The notes under the pieces are model-generated. The model was given only the letters and a program-made list of their open reading frames with translations. It was not told where the DNA came from and searched no databases. Of a DNA stretch of 64,000 bases, positions 17,681 through 27,341 are shown one piece after another. Within the stretch, counting starts at the first letter, position 1; every line of letters begins with the position of its first letter. The DNA comes from Crocinitomicaceae bacterium (GTDB taxonomy: Bacteria > Bacteroidota > Bacteroidia > Flavobacteriales_D > Sanyastnellaceae): the NCBI GenBank assembly GCA_002700285.1, contig PACT01000024.1, positions 1 to 64,000 on the forward strand, written 5' to 3'. Position numbers and translations under genes: made by a program.

Positions 17681-20455
17681 TTATTCAACAATAAGACCTT
17701 TTCCACCAACCAAATGCAAGGTACCTGATATTTTCTCAGGAACGATGCCTTCCAAACGTCTGGTATAAACAACAGCTGTATAGTAATAGACACCATCAGG
17801 CATACGTTCACCCGTCTCGAAGTGAGTACCATCCCAATTGACATTGGGATCGAGCGTATAAAACACGGGGACACCCCATCTGTTATTTATTACAAAATCT
17901 ACGCTATCAACAAACTTCCAAGGGAATGACTGAAAGACATCGTTCATGTTGTCCTGATTTGGAGAGAACACATTCGGTAGAAAGTAAAAAGGACAGTTGT
18001 CGACACATTGAATGTTTGAGAACGCACTCTCGTTTCGTCGATATTCACCATCAGGTCCTATGTTTAAACTATCCAATGCTGTCACAGCAAAACATCCCGC
18101 AATACTGCCCTCCTCCCCTTCTTCATTAAATATAAAAGAAGTGTCCAATGCGACCACGCCATCATTGTCAAAAACGGCATAGGGCTTGAGTGAATCGTCT
18201 TCGAAAGGAGCCCAGTACAAAATATACCCCATTACATCATCTGCACATCCATCAGTCTCATGCCATGAGATAACGTCAATCTCTTGAGGGCAATCTGGAT
18301 CTACTTGTAAAACAGGCGGACAGGGAGGTGTGAAATCGTAGGGGGTGGCACAAACGATTTGGGCTGCATTACGCAGAGGTGTTTCGATATCTGAAGCATC
18401 ATAATTTCCCTCAGAAATAACTCTATAACAATACTCTAACCCATTAACTAAGTCCGAATCTTCATATAAAAATGACTGATAAATGGGGAAAGCCTGCCCG
18501 CCTCCTGGCGCCACAACACCGGATATATCAACGCCCACCTCAACCGTGTCGAGAGGGGAGAAATTCAGTTCTAAAGGGCCTTTGCGTTCCAAATAGAATA
18601 CTGTATTCGACCACGGCACGGTCGCCTTAAGTTGCAGTTCAATTCTATTGTCGTTCGGGGTGGGCGTCAAGAATGGGGTTTGGGCTGGGATACTCACACC
18701 AATCATTTGGTCTCCAGCAATGGTTCCTGACCACGCCTCCACCTTATACGTGCTCACTTCAGTTTCTGTATCTACTTCAACGTGAATAAACGTCGTATCT
18801 AAAGCGAATATATCTAAGGGGGAAGATACCGAAGGACCAATTGTTGAGACTTCAACAGCTTCTTCTGCCCCATGCAAATGAAACACTTTATAAAAATACG
18901 GCCCTGGAAAAGCCATGGTGTCCATTTCTGTAGGAGGTGACCAACCCACGTTCACGACTCCTTCAACAGCATCTGTCACCACAACGTCAGCATGCGTCAT
19001 CACAGGCACATCTTTTACGATGGTTGCACATACATCGTCACTTGCAAGTGATTCAGAACCATCCTGAAATCTCATCACGATTCGATAACAGTAGGTCGCT
19101 CCGAAACTCAACATGTCTTCATCCACATAGCCTGTTTCGTCCAGATCTGGCAAACTGGCAACACGTTCATACCCCAATTCCTCAGGAACACCTGTTTCGC
19201 AGACAGTCGGACTCCACGCATCAGGATCAAGTTTCCTATAGATGTCGTGATACCCTGCATCCAATTGCCAACTTTCTAGATTCTCACTACATTCTCCACC
19301 AGTCCATCCAAGAAGGACTGTATTCCCTACTGTTTCAGCAATGACATTTTCTACTGGCGGAGCCACAACTCTAACATAGGCTGTAGAAATATCTGTCAAA
19401 GGAACTGCAGTGCCTTGATCGGTGGCTTTAAAAATGATTTGGTAAGGCGCAAGTCGAACTTCAGCACAGCTTGGCGCCCAGGCAAATTCACCTATGCCTC
19501 CTCCCAAATTCGTAAACACTGCTGGGTGGTTCACTTCACTGATAGGCCCACCGACGGCATTTAAAGTAAGGTTGTTCCCATCGGGGTCAGTAGCGTTAAT
19601 AAACCAAGTCAAAAAAGATCCTGCGACGATACATGTATCCGTCTGTTCTGAAATCTCTGGTGGTTGATTTGCACAAACTTGTACATCAATCTGCATGTCT
19701 CTCACGACTTCGCCCACTTTGCGTAACGATCCTGCAACTTCTCTCCATTCCTCTACGCGAATTGCAATATTGTATTCACCCACGAGTTGAGGACTGTTCC
19801 AAGTCACATCACCTGTAAGCGCGTCAATCGCAAACACGTCATCAGTGTTACTGACTTCATCAGGATAGATGTAAGTAGGTATGGGTTCACCATTAAAACC
19901 TCTACATGGCACCAAACTGAATTTAAGTAAGTCACCATCTTCATCAAAAGCTGCTGGGTTGTGAACCCAATCTCGATTTAGGCAAGCATTTTCTGTCGCT
20001 GGATTTAAAAGTTGTACGCTGTTGTTGTGTCCAGCTTCAGGATCAATAATAAGAAGTGACCGAATGGAAAATGGAGTATCAACTGACCCAATCATATTGA
20101 GAACACCCTCATTTCTGTTAGGGTCTTCCACCTTAAGCTCAAATAAGCCTGGCCCTCCGTATGTATGCGTACCTTTATAAGTATTCACTTGAATATCTCC
20201 TACGAGGATATTGATGGACTGTCTATTAAGTGAATCATATGCCAAACCATTTTCATCTCCCCACCTCAAATACAAAACAGGCCTGTCAGCAAAAGCAGAT
20301 GCCTTGGTATAGGTGGTGACTAATACCTCATACGTTAACCCTTCAAGATGACTGTAGGTTATTTCGCCAGCTCTGTTGTGCGTAGCATTCGCAGTCAAGG
20401 CGAAAAACATGACGCCAACTGAAAGAAAAAACGTCTTTAGTAGGTGGATAAACAT
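17681..20455 (-). CDS. Type IX secretion cargo with gliding-motility-type C-terminal domain
   Basis: A 924-residue exported protein. A signal peptide (LSVGVMFFALTANA) is followed by a family N-terminus beginning THNRAGEITYSHLEG, cadherin/fibronectin-like beta domains (DPDGNNLTLNAVGG; repeated GxVNVGWSPP-like strands) and a C-terminal sorting domain: LPNVFSPNQDNMNDVF, INNRWGVPVFY, NWDGTHFETGERMPDGVYYY. This is the CHU/gliding-motility-associated C-terminal domain that directs proteins through the type IX system to the cell surface. Such proteins are usually adhesins or surface-layer components. No catalytic motif is visible. It lies 25 nt upstream of ribE on the same strand, though a functional link is unlikely. 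Confidence 0.88.
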   Translation of the reverse strand: MFIHLLKTFFLSVGVMFFALTANATHNRAGEITYSHLEGLTYEVLVTTYTKASAFADRPVLYLRWGDENGLAYDSLNRQSINILVGDIQVNTYKGTHTYGGPGLFELKVEDPNRNEGVLNMIGSVDTPFSIRSLLIIDPEAGHNNSVQLLNPATENACLNRDWVHNPAAFDEDGDLLKFSLVPCRGFNGEPIPTYIYPDEVSNTDDVFAIDALTGDVTWNSPQLVGEYNIAIRVEEWREVAGSLRKVGEVVRDMQIDVQVCANQPPEISEQTDTCIVAGSFLTWFINATDPDGNNLTLNAVGGPISEVNHPAVFTNLGGGIGEFAWAPSCAEVRLAPYQIIFKATDQGTAVPLTDISTAYVRVVAPPVENVIAETVGNTVLLGWTGGECSENLESWQLDAGYHDIYRKLDPDAWSPTVCETGVPEELGYERVASLPDLDETGYVDEDMLSFGATYCYRIVMRFQDGSESLASDDVCATIVKDVPVMTHADVVVTDAVEGVVNVGWSPPTEMDTMAFPGPYFYKVFHLHGAEEAVEVSTIGPSVSSPLDIFALDTTFIHVEVDTETEVSTYKVEAWSGTIAGDQMIGVSIPAQTPFLTPTPNDNRIELQLKATVPWSNTVFYLERKGPLELNFSPLDTVEVGVDISGVVAPGGGQAFPIYQSFLYEDSDLVNGLEYCYRVISEGNYDASDIETPLRNAAQIVCATPYDFTPPCPPVLQVDPDCPQEIDVISWHETDGCADDVMGYILYWAPFEDDSLKPYAVFDNDGVVALDTSFIFNEEGEEGSIAGCFAVTALDSLNIGPDGEYRRNESAFSNIQCVDNCPFYFLPNVFSPNQDNMNDVFQSFPWKFVDSVDFVINNRWGVPVFYTLDPNVNWDGTHFETGERMPDGVYYYTAVVYTRRLEGIVPEKISGTLHLVGGKGLIVE

Positions 20456-20506
20456 AGACGACTAAGTTACATCACGACTGTGGCACGAACGCGAGGTTTT
20501 GATGGC

Positions 20507-20514
20507 TACCTTTG
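20507..20514 (+). promoter_or_regulatory. Candidate -7 element for pdxA
   Basis: TACCTTTG fits the Bacteroidota -7 consensus TAnnTTTG and lies 21 nt before the pdxA ATG at 20536. The TTG used by the ORF track (20512) is inside this element, so it would not be transcribed as part of the message. A good -33 TTG is not evident. Confidence 0.45.
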
Positions 20515-20535
20515 AGATTCATAAAACAACAACTT

Positions 20536-21591
20536 ATGCGAATAGGACTTACTTCAGGCGACCCAAATGGAATAGGTGTTGAAACCATTTTAAACGTTTT
20601 TGCGGACGATAGAATGTTGATCGGACTTACGCCAGTTTTATACGCTTCTCCAGTTCTTATTGCCAAAAATCTTGAGGCTATAGGCTTAAAAGATCTAAAC
20701 TGGAGTGAAGTAGATTCAGCTGAAAACGCGAAACAAGGACAGCTTAACATACTCAATATCTCTGTTGATGACTTCAATCACCGACCTGGGGCATTAACTG
20801 CTGAGGCTGGACACTATGCTTATAAATCACTTGAGTGCGCTGTTGAAGACCTTGCAGCTAGCAAGGTCGATGTGCTTGTGACAGCGCCGATTAACAAAGA
20901 GGCCATAACGCAATCTGGATTTAAATTTCCAGGTCACACTGAGTATTTGGCCCACATCGCAAACGCGGAGGATGTATTAATGTTTCTCGTCGCAGAAAAC
21001 CTTCGCATAGGAATTGTAACAGGGCATATCGCACTCAAGGATGTTGCGTCCAATCTCACTGAAAAAAGCATCAAAAGCAAACTAAATCTGATGCACGAAT
21101 CCCTCGCGCGAGATTTCGGATGTGTGACGCCGAGAATAGCGGTTTTAGGACTCAATCCACATGCTGGAGACAACGGACTGATGGGAAATGAAGAACAAAA
21201 CATGATCTCACCTGTCATTAAAGAAGCAAAGACTTCTGGCATGAACGTTTTCGGACCTTTTGCAGCAGATGGGTTTTTCGGCTCTGGCGCACACAAAGAT
21301 TTTGATGGCGTTCTTGCGATGTATCACGACCAAGGACTGGCGCCTTTCAAAGCGATGAGTTTTGGCAGAGGCGTGAACTTTACGGCAGGGTTACCCATTG
21401 TCAGAACCAGCCCAGATCATGGAACAGGCTTTGATATTGCAGGCAAAGGCACAGCATCTTCAGACTCGATGCGCACAGCAATATTTCTTGCGCAGGATAT
21501 TCATAAAAGCAGAGTTGAGCACAAACAATTAACGTCAAATCCACTAGAAATTGCACCCCCTAAACGCGATTATCGCGACTCTCGACGTTAA
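20536..21591 (+). CDS. pdxA: 4-hydroxythreonine-4-phosphate dehydrogenase
   Basis: A ~351-residue NAD-dependent enzyme of the pyridoxal phosphate DXP-dependent pathway. It opens with MRIGLTSGDPNGIGVE, and metal-binding residues appear in PGHTEYLAH, GLNPHAGDNG and YHDQGLAPFKAM; LPIVRTSPDHGTGFDIAGKG closes the active site. The ATG at 20536 is preferred over the TTG at 20512 because it gives the standard family start and the TTG lies in the promoter. Divergent from the T9SS cargo gene, with the DUF177-rpmF pair downstream. Confidence 0.96.
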   Translation: MRIGLTSGDPNGIGVETILNVFADDRMLIGLTPVLYASPVLIAKNLEAIGLKDLNWSEVDSAENAKQGQLNILNISVDDFNHRPGALTAEAGHYAYKSLECAVEDLAASKVDVLVTAPINKEAITQSGFKFPGHTEYLAHIANAEDVLMFLVAENLRIGIVTGHIALKDVASNLTEKSIKSKLNLMHESLARDFGCVTPRIAVLGLNPHAGDNGLMGNEEQNMISPVIKEAKTSGMNVFGPFAADGFFGSGAHKDFDGVLAMYHDQGLAPFKAMSFGRGVNFTAGLPIVRTSPDHGTGFDIAGKGTASSDSMRTAIFLAQDIHKSRVEHKQLTSNPLEIAPPKRDYRDSRR

Positions 21592-21604
21592 TTACAGAAA
21601 ATTA

Positions 21605-21635
21605 TTGGGAAGCAGCGATCTATACACTATCTTTG
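21605..21635 (+). promoter_or_regulatory. Bacteroidota promoter for DUF177-rpmF
   Basis: TTG at 21605-21607, a 20-nt spacer and TATCTTTG at 21628-21635 match the TTG-N19/20-TAnnTTTG form. Transcription would start near 21642, leaving a leader of about 15 nt before the ATG at 21657 and excluding the ORF-track TTG start at 21633. Confidence 0.6.
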
Positions 21636-21656
21636 CCGTCCCGAAATTTGGACGGA

Positions 21657-22160
21657 ATGAATCCCTTGGCATACTATAAAATCCCATTTATGGGTCTTAA
21701 GCCTGGTAATCACGAATTCCGAATGGACGTGGACCCTGAGTTCTTTGCTTGCTTCCCTGAATCAGAAATCCAGAGTGCCCAAGGCGCTGTGGATATCGTG
21801 CTAGAGTATTCGGTCACTACAATGACCTTACGCCTTGCACTAGATCTCACATGGAAGGTGCCTTGTGGACGTTGTCTAGAGGAACTTTCCTATCCGCTTC
21901 AACACGAAGAGCAAATTGCAATTCGATATGGAGATGAAACTGAGTATTCTGACACGTTGTGGATTCTAGGTAAAAATGAGTTTGAATTAGATCTAAGCCA
22001 AACCATTTACGAGATGGCTCATGTCTCTCGACCTACGAACCGAGTTCATGAAAATGAATCCGATTGCGATCCAAATATGCTCGGTTTCACGATGAATGAT
22101 TCAGAAGTAGAAAGTAAAAAACAAACGGACCCTCGTTGGGACGCATTGAAGAAATTGTAA
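21657..22160 (+). CDS. DUF177 (YceD) family protein
   Basis: A ~167-residue small acidic protein of the YceD/DUF177 family. The family landmark is the central C-x2-C segment [14 protein letters not shown], followed by an acidic ending. It is encoded 10 nt before rpmF, the conserved pairing in most bacteria and chloroplasts; members are linked to 23S rRNA/ribosome assembly, but the molecular activity is not firmly known. The ATG at 21657 is preferred to the TTG at 21633, which lies within the promoter. Confidence 0.9.
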   Translation: MNPLAYYKIPFMGLKPGNHEFRMDVDPEFFACFPESEIQSAQGAVDIVLEYSVTTMTLRLALDLTWKVPCGRCLEELSYPLQHEEQIAIRYGDETEYSDTLWILGKNEFELDLSQTIYEMAHVSRPTNRVHENESDCDPNMLGFTMNDSEVESKKQTDPRWDALKKL

Positions 22161-22170
22161 TAACACCGAA

Positions 22171-22359
22171 ATGGCACATCCAAAAAACCGGCAGAGTAGT
22201 ACGCGTACACGTAAACGTCGTACGCACTACAAGGCAACAGCACCTAACGTAAGCACCTGCCCTACAACTGGTCAACCACATATGTTCCATCGTGCCCACT
22301 GGCACGAAGGAAAGCTATACTATAAAGGTAAAGTTGTGATGGAACGCGAAGAAGCGTAA
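22171..22359 (+). CDS. rpmF: 50S ribosomal protein bL32
   Basis: A 62-residue protein of the bacterial large subunit. [21 protein letters not shown] is the standard basic N-terminus (MAVPKRRxS in many bacteria) and the C-terminal half retains only one of the cysteines of the zinc-ribbon form, so it is the zinc-independent type. It is unrelated to the eukaryotic eL32 found at the window start despite the shared number. Followed by a strong intrinsic terminator. Confidence 0.97.
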   Translation: MAHPKNRQSSTRTRKRRTHYKATAPNVSTCPTTGQPHMFHRAHWHEGKLYYKGKVVMEREEA

Positions 22360-22400
22360 ACTTTATTGGGGGTAGTGCGTATTTATTCTCTTGTAAATTG

Positions 22401-22425
22401 AAGGGGGCTTCTGCCCCCTTTTTCT
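22401..22425 (+). terminator. Rho-independent terminator after rpmF
   Basis: A perfect 8-bp stem AAGGGGGC / GCCCCCTT with a TTCT loop, running into TTTTT. It lies about 40 nt after the rpmF stop and separates DUF177-rpmF from fabH-accB-accC, which has its own promoter. Confidence 0.9.
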
Positions 22426-22513
22426 ATTTCTTAGCGTTTTATTCACTCATGGTTATCCACCAATCGACGTTAAGACTCCTGATAAATTTATTAAAGAGTA
22501 CGAAATAGCCGTA

Positions 22514-22521
22514 TACCTTTG
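22514..22521 (+). promoter_or_regulatory. Candidate -7 element for fabH-accB-accC
   Basis: TACCTTTG matches TAnnTTTG and lies 18 nt before the fabH ATG at 22540. The TTG start of the ORF track (22519) sits inside it. The -33 region is only TTA-like. It follows the terminator, consistent with an independent fatty-acid unit. Confidence 0.5.
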
Positions 22522-22539
22522 GACAACAATAATAATTTC

Positions 22540-23532
22540 ATGCGAGCAGCAATTACATCTGTAGCGGGATACGTCCCTGAGGATACTCTTACAAATGAAG
22601 ACCTCTCAAAAATGGTCGATACAAACGACGAGTGGATAAAATCTCGTACGGGTATATCAAAACGTCACATCCTTAAGGACCCTACAAAAGCATCCTCATT
22701 TATGGGGGCTGAAGCCGTGAAGGAACTTTGTAAAAAACGAGGCATTGACCCGACTGAAATCGATGTCATTATCACGGCAACCGTAACGCCTGACATGCTT
22801 TTTCCTTCAACAGCAAATTTAATCGCTCAAAAAGTGGGTGCGACAAAAGCATGGGGATTCGATTTAAGTGCCGCTTGCTCAGGGTTCCTATTTGCCCTCA
22901 CTACAGGCACTCAATTTATTGAAAATGGGACTTACAAGAAAGTCGTCATTGTGGGAGCAGATAAAATGAGCTCTATCGTGGACTATACAGATCGCACCAC
23001 TTGTGTTCTTTTTGGGGACGGTGCTGGAGCCGTCTTATTAGAACCAAGTGAAGATGATAATGGAATTATTGACCACATTCATTACTGTGATGGAGAAGGA
23101 GCCGAGTCTCTTCGTCAGGCAGGTGGTGGGTCATTGAATCCAGCATCACATGAAACCGTGGACAAGAAAATGCATTTCTTATACCAAGATGGAAAACCCG
23201 TGTTCAAAGCAGCAGTGACAGGAATGGCTGATGTGAGTTATGAGATTATGGAGCGAAACGGACTGACTGGAGATGACGTTGCTTGGCTTGTGCCTCACCA
23301 AGCAAATCTTCGGATTATAGATGCCACTCAAAGGCGAATGGGAGTGGATAAAGAGAAAGTAATGATCAACATCCAGGACTACGGAAACACAACAGCAGCA
23401 ACAATCCCATTGTGCATTAGAGATTGGGAGTCCCAACTAAAAAAAGGGGACAATCTTATTTTGGCGGCATTTGGAGGTGGCTTCACTTGGGGATCTATTT
23501 ATTTGAAATGGGCATACGACGCTAAATCTTAA
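22540..23532 (+). CDS. fabH: Beta-ketoacyl-ACP synthase III
   Basis: A ~330-residue enzyme that starts fatty-acid chains by condensing acetyl-CoA (or a branched primer) with malonyl-ACP. The catalytic triad is visible: Cys113 in [15 protein letters not shown], His in [12 protein letters not shown] and Asn in [27 protein letters not shown] is the family N-terminal block. The ATG at 22540 is preferred to the TTG at 22519. It leads the gene set fabH-accB-accC, so initiation of synthesis and malonyl-CoA supply are co-encoded. plsX, often found between rpmF and fabH, is absent here. Confidence 0.96.
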   Translation: MRAAITSVAGYVPEDTLTNEDLSKMVDTNDEWIKSRTGISKRHILKDPTKASSFMGAEAVKELCKKRGIDPTEIDVIITATVTPDMLFPSTANLIAQKVGATKAWGFDLSAACSGFLFALTTGTQFIENGTYKKVVIVGADKMSSIVDYTDRTTCVLFGDGAGAVLLEPSEDDNGIIDHIHYCDGEGAESLRQAGGGSLNPASHETVDKKMHFLYQDGKPVFKAAVTGMADVSYEIMERNGLTGDDVAWLVPHQANLRIIDATQRRMGVDKEKVMINIQDYGNTTAATIPLCIRDWESQLKKGDNLILAAFGGGFTWGSIYLKWAYDAKS

Positions 23533-23572
23533 CTTCCAGGTATTACCTTTCGGACCTGAAAATCATGATATC

Positions 23573-24094
23573 ATGAAATTAAATGAAATTCAAGACCTCA
23601 TCAAGTTCATCGCAAAAACCGGTGTAACTGAGGTTGAAATAGAACAAAAGGACTTTAAAATAAACATAAAGTCTGAGATGCCTAAAGGGCGAAGAAGAGC
23701 AAGTGAAGACATTGCCGTGAAGACCATTCATGTCCCTCAGGAACCAACGGAACAAATACCAGTAACTGTAGTGGCACCACCTTCTCCTACTGTCGTCACA
23801 AAAGAACCTGTTGAAGCAACAGCGTCAAATGCCACAGTAGAAGACACATCCCACCTCATTGAAGTCAAGTCACCCATGATTGGTACCTTTTATCGCCGAC
23901 CAAGCCCAGACAAGGATCCTTTCAAAGATGTGGGAGACAGAATTAAAGATGGCGATGTGGTGTGCGTCATCGAAGCGATGAAGCTGTTCAACGAAATCGA
24001 GTCTGAGGTCACAGGTAAAATCGTCAAATTCCTTGTAGAAGATAACAATCCTGTGGAATACGACCAGCCTTTATTCATCGTCGACCCTACTTGA
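23573..24094 (+). CDS. accB: Biotin carboxyl carrier protein of acetyl-CoA carboxylase
   Basis: A 173-residue carrier that shuttles CO2 on biotin between biotin carboxylase and the carboxyltransferase. An N-terminal helical part ([20 protein letters not shown]) and a Pro/Thr/Val-rich linker (about 55-90) precede a C-terminal biotinyl domain ([20 protein letters not shown], then [11 protein letters not shown] with the biotinylated Lys). The ATG starts 40 nt after fabH. Followed at 22 nt by accC. Confidence 0.96.
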   Translation: MKLNEIQDLIKFIAKTGVTEVEIEQKDFKINIKSEMPKGRRRASEDIAVKTIHVPQEPTEQIPVTVVAPPSPTVVTKEPVEATASNATVEDTSHLIEVKSPMIGTFYRRPSPDKDPFKDVGDRIKDGDVVCVIEAMKLFNEIESEVTGKIVKFLVEDNNPVEYDQPLFIVDPT

Positions 24095-24116
24095 TTTAAC
24101 CCTTAAACTCAAAGTC

Positions 24117-25451
24117 ATGTTTAAGAAAATCCTCATTGCAAATAGAGGCGAAATCGCATTACGCGTGATTCGCACATGTAGAGAAATGGGCATCGCTACC
24201 GTAGCAGTCTACTCTACTGCTGACAAAGACAGCCTGCCGGTAAGGTTCGCTGATGAAGCTGTTTGTATCGGCCCTCCCAAAAGTTCCGAGAGTTACCTGA
24301 ATATCCCCAACATCATTGCTGCCGCAGAAATCACCAATGCAGATGCCATCCATCCTGGGTATGGATTTCTATCTGAAAATTCCGCTTTCTCTAGAATTTG
24401 TAGAGAAAATGATATCAAATTTATAGGTGCTAGCCCTGAGATGATTGATTCTATGGGAGATAAGGCCGCTGCAAAGAACACGATGAAAAATGCAGGCGTG
24501 CCAACCATTCCTGGCTCTGAAGGCATTCTTCAAACCTATGAAGAGGCGGAAAAATGTGCAAATGACATGGGGTATCCAATCATGATCAAAGCAACTGCAG
24601 GAGGAGGAGGCAAGGGCATGGCAATGTGCAACAATAATGAAGAGCTCGCTTATGCTTGGGAAAACACAAGGCGAGAAGCTGCTGCAGCATTTGGTAACGA
24701 TGCAATGTATATGGAGAAGTTCATCGTCGAGCCGCGTCACATAGAAATACAAATTGCTTCTGACTACCGCGGCAAGGCCTGTCACTTGTCTGAACGAGAT
24801 TGTTCGATACAGCGTCGACATCAAAAACTTGTTGAAGAAACGCCTTCACCATTTATCACAAATAAACTACGTGAAAAAATGGGTGAAGCTGCTGTAAGAG
24901 CTGCTGAAGCGGTGAAATATGAAGGTGTGGGTACAGTTGAATTTCTTGTTGATGCAAACCGGGACTTCTACTTTATGGAGATGAATACGCGGATTCAAGT
25001 CGAACATACGATCACAGAAGAGGTCATCAATTACGACCTCGTCAAAGAGCAGATTAAGCTTGCAGCGCGTGAGAAAATAAGTGGACGCAATCATGTTCCT
25101 GCGATGCATGCAATTCAGTGTCGAATTAACGCTGAGGATCCGGACCGTAACTTTGCCCCTTGTCCAGGAACGATCACACATTACAATCAACCCGGAGGTC
25201 ATGGTGTACGATTAGACACTCATGTATACGCAGGCTATCGCATCCCTCCCTACTATGACAGTATGATTGCGAAACTTATCGTGGTTGCTCAAACCCGTGA
25301 AGAAGCGATTACAAAAATGGAGCGTGCACTTGATGAATACATCATTGAAGGTGTCAAGACCACGATTCCATTCCATCAGCGTTTGATGAAAAATGAAAAA
25401 TTTCGTGCTGGAAACTTCACAACAAAGTTTCTGGAAGAGGAAGAAATCTAA
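24117..25451 (+). CDS. accC: Acetyl-CoA carboxylase, biotin carboxylase subunit
   Basis: A 444-residue ATP-grasp enzyme that carboxylates biotin on Acc[20 protein letters not shown] is the invariant start; [27 protein letters not shown] (ATP loop), [16 protein letters not shown] and [15 protein letters not shown] (catalytic/metal-binding block) are all intact. Length is normal. It ends the fabH-accB-accC unit and is followed after one base by the convergent rfaE2 gene. The carboxyltransferase subunits are not in the window. Confidence 0.97.
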   Translation: MFKKILIANRGEIALRVIRTCREMGIATVAVYSTADKDSLPVRFADEAVCIGPPKSSESYLNIPNIIAAAEITNADAIHPGYGFLSENSAFSRICRENDIKFIGASPEMIDSMGDKAAAKNTMKNAGVPTIPGSEGILQTYEEAEKCANDMGYPIMIKATAGGGGKGMAMCNNNEELAYAWENTRREAAAAFGNDAMYMEKFIVEPRHIEIQIASDYRGKACHLSERDCSIQRRHQKLVEETPSPFITNKLREKMGEAAVRAAEAVKYEGVGTVEFLVDANRDFYFMEMNTRIQVEHTITEEVINYDLVKEQIKLAAREKISGRNHVPAMHAIQCRINAEDPDRNFAPCPGTITHYNQPGGHGVRLDTHVYAGYRIPPYYDSMIAKLIVVAQTREEAITKMERALDEYIIEGVKTTIPFHQRLMKNEKFRAGNFTTKFLEEEEI

Positions 25452-25452
25452 G

Positions 25453-25941
25453 CTACTTCTTGTTTAGAATTGATGTGGTGCTATGTCCAGGCAAGAGTGG
25501 TATTGAGTGGACCGTCCCTCCAGCATTTCGAACTTCGTGAGACCCTACGATATAACGCGAGTGCGCAATATCTTCACATGTGGGATCATAGTCCCCGCCC
25601 TTAACGAGTACATCTGGTGAGAGCGCCGATATTAATTCTAGTGGTGTGTTTTGGGAGAAAACAGTGACTGCATCTACACACGTAAGGGAAGAAAGAAGTT
25701 TGGCTCTGTCCCTGTCGCTATGTATGGGGCGGTCTGGACCTTTGCCAAGTTTGCGCACACTAGAGTCAGAATTAATCCCCACAACCAATCGAGTTCCATA
25801 AGATTTGGCAGATTCCAACGAATGAAGATGGCCTACATGGAGCAGGTCAAAAACGCCATTTGTAAATACAACTTTCTCCCCTTCAGAAGCCCATTTGGTT
25901 CTTAATTCAATCAATTCTGATAGCGTAAAAGATGACATCAT
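25453..25941 (-). CDS. rfaE2: D-glycero-beta-D-manno-heptose 1-phosphate adenylyltransferase
   Basis: A 162-residue nucleotidyltransferase that makes ADP-heptose for the LPS core. The nucleotide-binding motif is FTNGVFDLLHVGHLHSLE, with KGGDYDP and the C-terminal SIPLLPGHSTTSIL typical of the HldE C-terminal domain. The kinase domain that is fused to it in E. coli HldE is absent, so this is the stand-alone form. Overlaps the preceding flippase-like gene by 4 nt and ends the panD unit. The matching kinase is not in the window. Confidence 0.93.
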   Translation of the reverse strand: MMSSFTLSELIELRTKWASEGEKVVFTNGVFDLLHVGHLHSLESAKSYGTRLVVGINSDSSVRKLGKGPDRPIHSDRDRAKLLSSLTCVDAVTVFSQNTPLELISALSPDVLVKGGDYDPTCEDIAHSRYIVGSHEVRNAGGTVHSIPLLPGHSTTSILNKK

Positions 25942-26924
25942 TCAGGTGTGGATTTCTTCAAAGACATCCGAAAAGCAGCCAAGAAAAAATAGCCTAGGGT
26001 GCCAACAATAATAATCATGCCTGTTTGGGTCAACCAAACTACATTTCCAACTGAGACGCCTACAAGCTGATCATATCCTAACGACTCAAATCCTAAAGTC
26101 ACCGCCCATTGATAAGATCCGATGCCTCCTGGAGCCGGAAAAACCATCCCGAAACCTCCTGATACCATCACCCATACTGACTCAAAAATGCCAATTCCTC
26201 GGGAACCGTCCATAGAAATGAAAAGCCCATAAGACATCAAGAAGTACATGATCCAAATGAAAAACGTATGAAAAATGAATGCAATGCGACGTTTCATCAA
26301 GAGCACACTTTTAATTCCTTTGCCAATACCTAAAACAAATTCTACGATTTTTTTCTGAATCGGATGATTTGATGTTTTGGCGCTTCTTATCATGAATACG
26401 ATAAGAATGATTGCAATCACAAAGACAATGATGTAATTCTGAAACCCTGAACTGTCTGGTCGCTTTATTTTACCAAACAAACTGATGACAGCATCGTAAT
26501 TCGTGACAAGCGCAATCGACATAAATAGAAAGAGCATGATCAGATCTACAACTCTTTCTGTGATGACTGTCCCCAAAAGTTTGTTGACTGGGATATCATC
26601 CGTGGAATTTAGGGCGGCACAGCGGGCGACTTCACCAGACCTTGGAACAAATGTATTCGCGAAATATCCAAAAGCGACAGCGCACACTGCTCTGAAGCCT
26701 GACGCTTTGTATCCAAGGGGCTCTATCAACAACACCCATCTGTAACCTCGACTTACTATGGCCAGAAAACCCATCGTAAAAGTCATTGAAATTGCCCAAA
26801 TTGGTGCCGAAGACATGTAATTAAAAAGCTCGGATTTGTCTTCTACCATGTCCATCAGTTTTACAAATAGAAAGACACCTATTGCAAAAAATACAGAAAG
26901 AGTGAGCGCTTTTTTCCAATTCAT
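25938..26924 (-). CDS. UPF0104 / LPG-synthase transmembrane-domain (flippase-like) protein, paralogue 1
   Basis: A 328-residue integral membrane protein with about eight segments. It resembles the transmembrane half of lysylphosphatidylglycerol synthases and the AglD/UPF0104 group: FVPRSGEVARCAALNSTDDIPVNKLLGT is the conserved first block and PAPGGIGSYQWAVTLGF the second. The cytoplasmic aminoacyl-transfer domain is absent, so it is not an MprF enzyme. Lipid or isoprenoid-linked sugar movement is a reasonable guess. It sits 2 nt after panD and overlaps rfaE2. A second, more distant paralogue lies at 35.5 kb. Confidence 0.85.
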   Translation of the reverse strand: MNWKKALTLSVFFAIGVFLFVKLMDMVEDKSELFNYMSSAPIWAISMTFTMGFLAIVSRGYRWVLLIEPLGYKASGFRAVCAVAFGYFANTFVPRSGEVARCAALNSTDDIPVNKLLGTVITERVVDLIMLFLFMSIALVTNYDAVISLFGKIKRPDSSGFQNYIIVFVIAIILIVFMIRSAKTSNHPIQKKIVEFVLGIGKGIKSVLLMKRRIAFIFHTFFIWIMYFLMSYGLFISMDGSRGIGIFESVWVMVSGGFGMVFPAPGGIGSYQWAVTLGFESLGYDQLVGVSVGNVVWLTQTGMIIIVGTLGYFFLAAFRMSLKKSTPE

Positions 26925-26926
26925 AC

Positions 26927-27277
26927 TTAAAGAATGGTGTTGGTGCCTGTGTCCGGAAAAACAACCTTGGGGGTAAATGTTTTTGCCTCTTCAAGCGTCA
27001 TCATTCCATAGGCGATGACAATAATGACGTCCCCGGGCTGACATCGTCGGGCAGCAGGGCCATTAAGGCAAACTTGTCCAGTACCGCGTTCTCCTTTAAT
27101 GGTATAGGTCTCTAATCTCTCACCGTTATTGACATTGACAATTTGAACCTTCTCCCCTTCAATAAGGTCAGCCGCCTCCATAAGGTTTGGATCAAGCGAG
27201 ATACTCCCTACGTAATTCAAATCCGCCTCAGTGACTGTAAGTCGGTGTAGTTTTGAGCGCATTACTGTTATAAGCAT
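26927..27277 (-). CDS. panD: Aspartate 1-decarboxylase
   Basis: A 116-residue pyruvoyl enzyme converting aspartate to beta-alanine for pantothenate/Co[21 protein letters not shown] is the family start with self-cleavage between Gly24 and Ser25 when counted from the ATG used here, the same position as in E. coli, which supports this start. [17 protein letters not shown] and [20 protein letters not shown] complete the double-psi barrel. It is the first gene of a three-gene minus-strand unit. Confidence 0.96.
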   Translation of the reverse strand: MLITVMRSKLHRLTVTEADLNYVGSISLDPNLMEAADLIEGEKVQIVNVNNGERLETYTIKGERGTGQVCLNGPAARRCQPGDVIIVIAYGMMTLEEAKTFTPKVVFPDTGTNTIL

Positions 27278-27341
27278 GGTGTAAAAGTATGCAATCTTTG
27301 ATTGTCGTTGCGTCTGTATTTCGCTAGGTTTAAAAAAACAT

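Noticed and set aside
17656-17874. 73-residue N-terminal extension of riboflavin synthase
   Set aside because: It has no similarity, overlaps the T9SS cargo gene, and the invariant start [10 protein letters not shown] follows.
22360-22539. Possible small gene or riboswitch between rpmF and fabH
   Set aside because: The stretch holds a terminator and promoter but no ORF with a start or conserved structure I can support.
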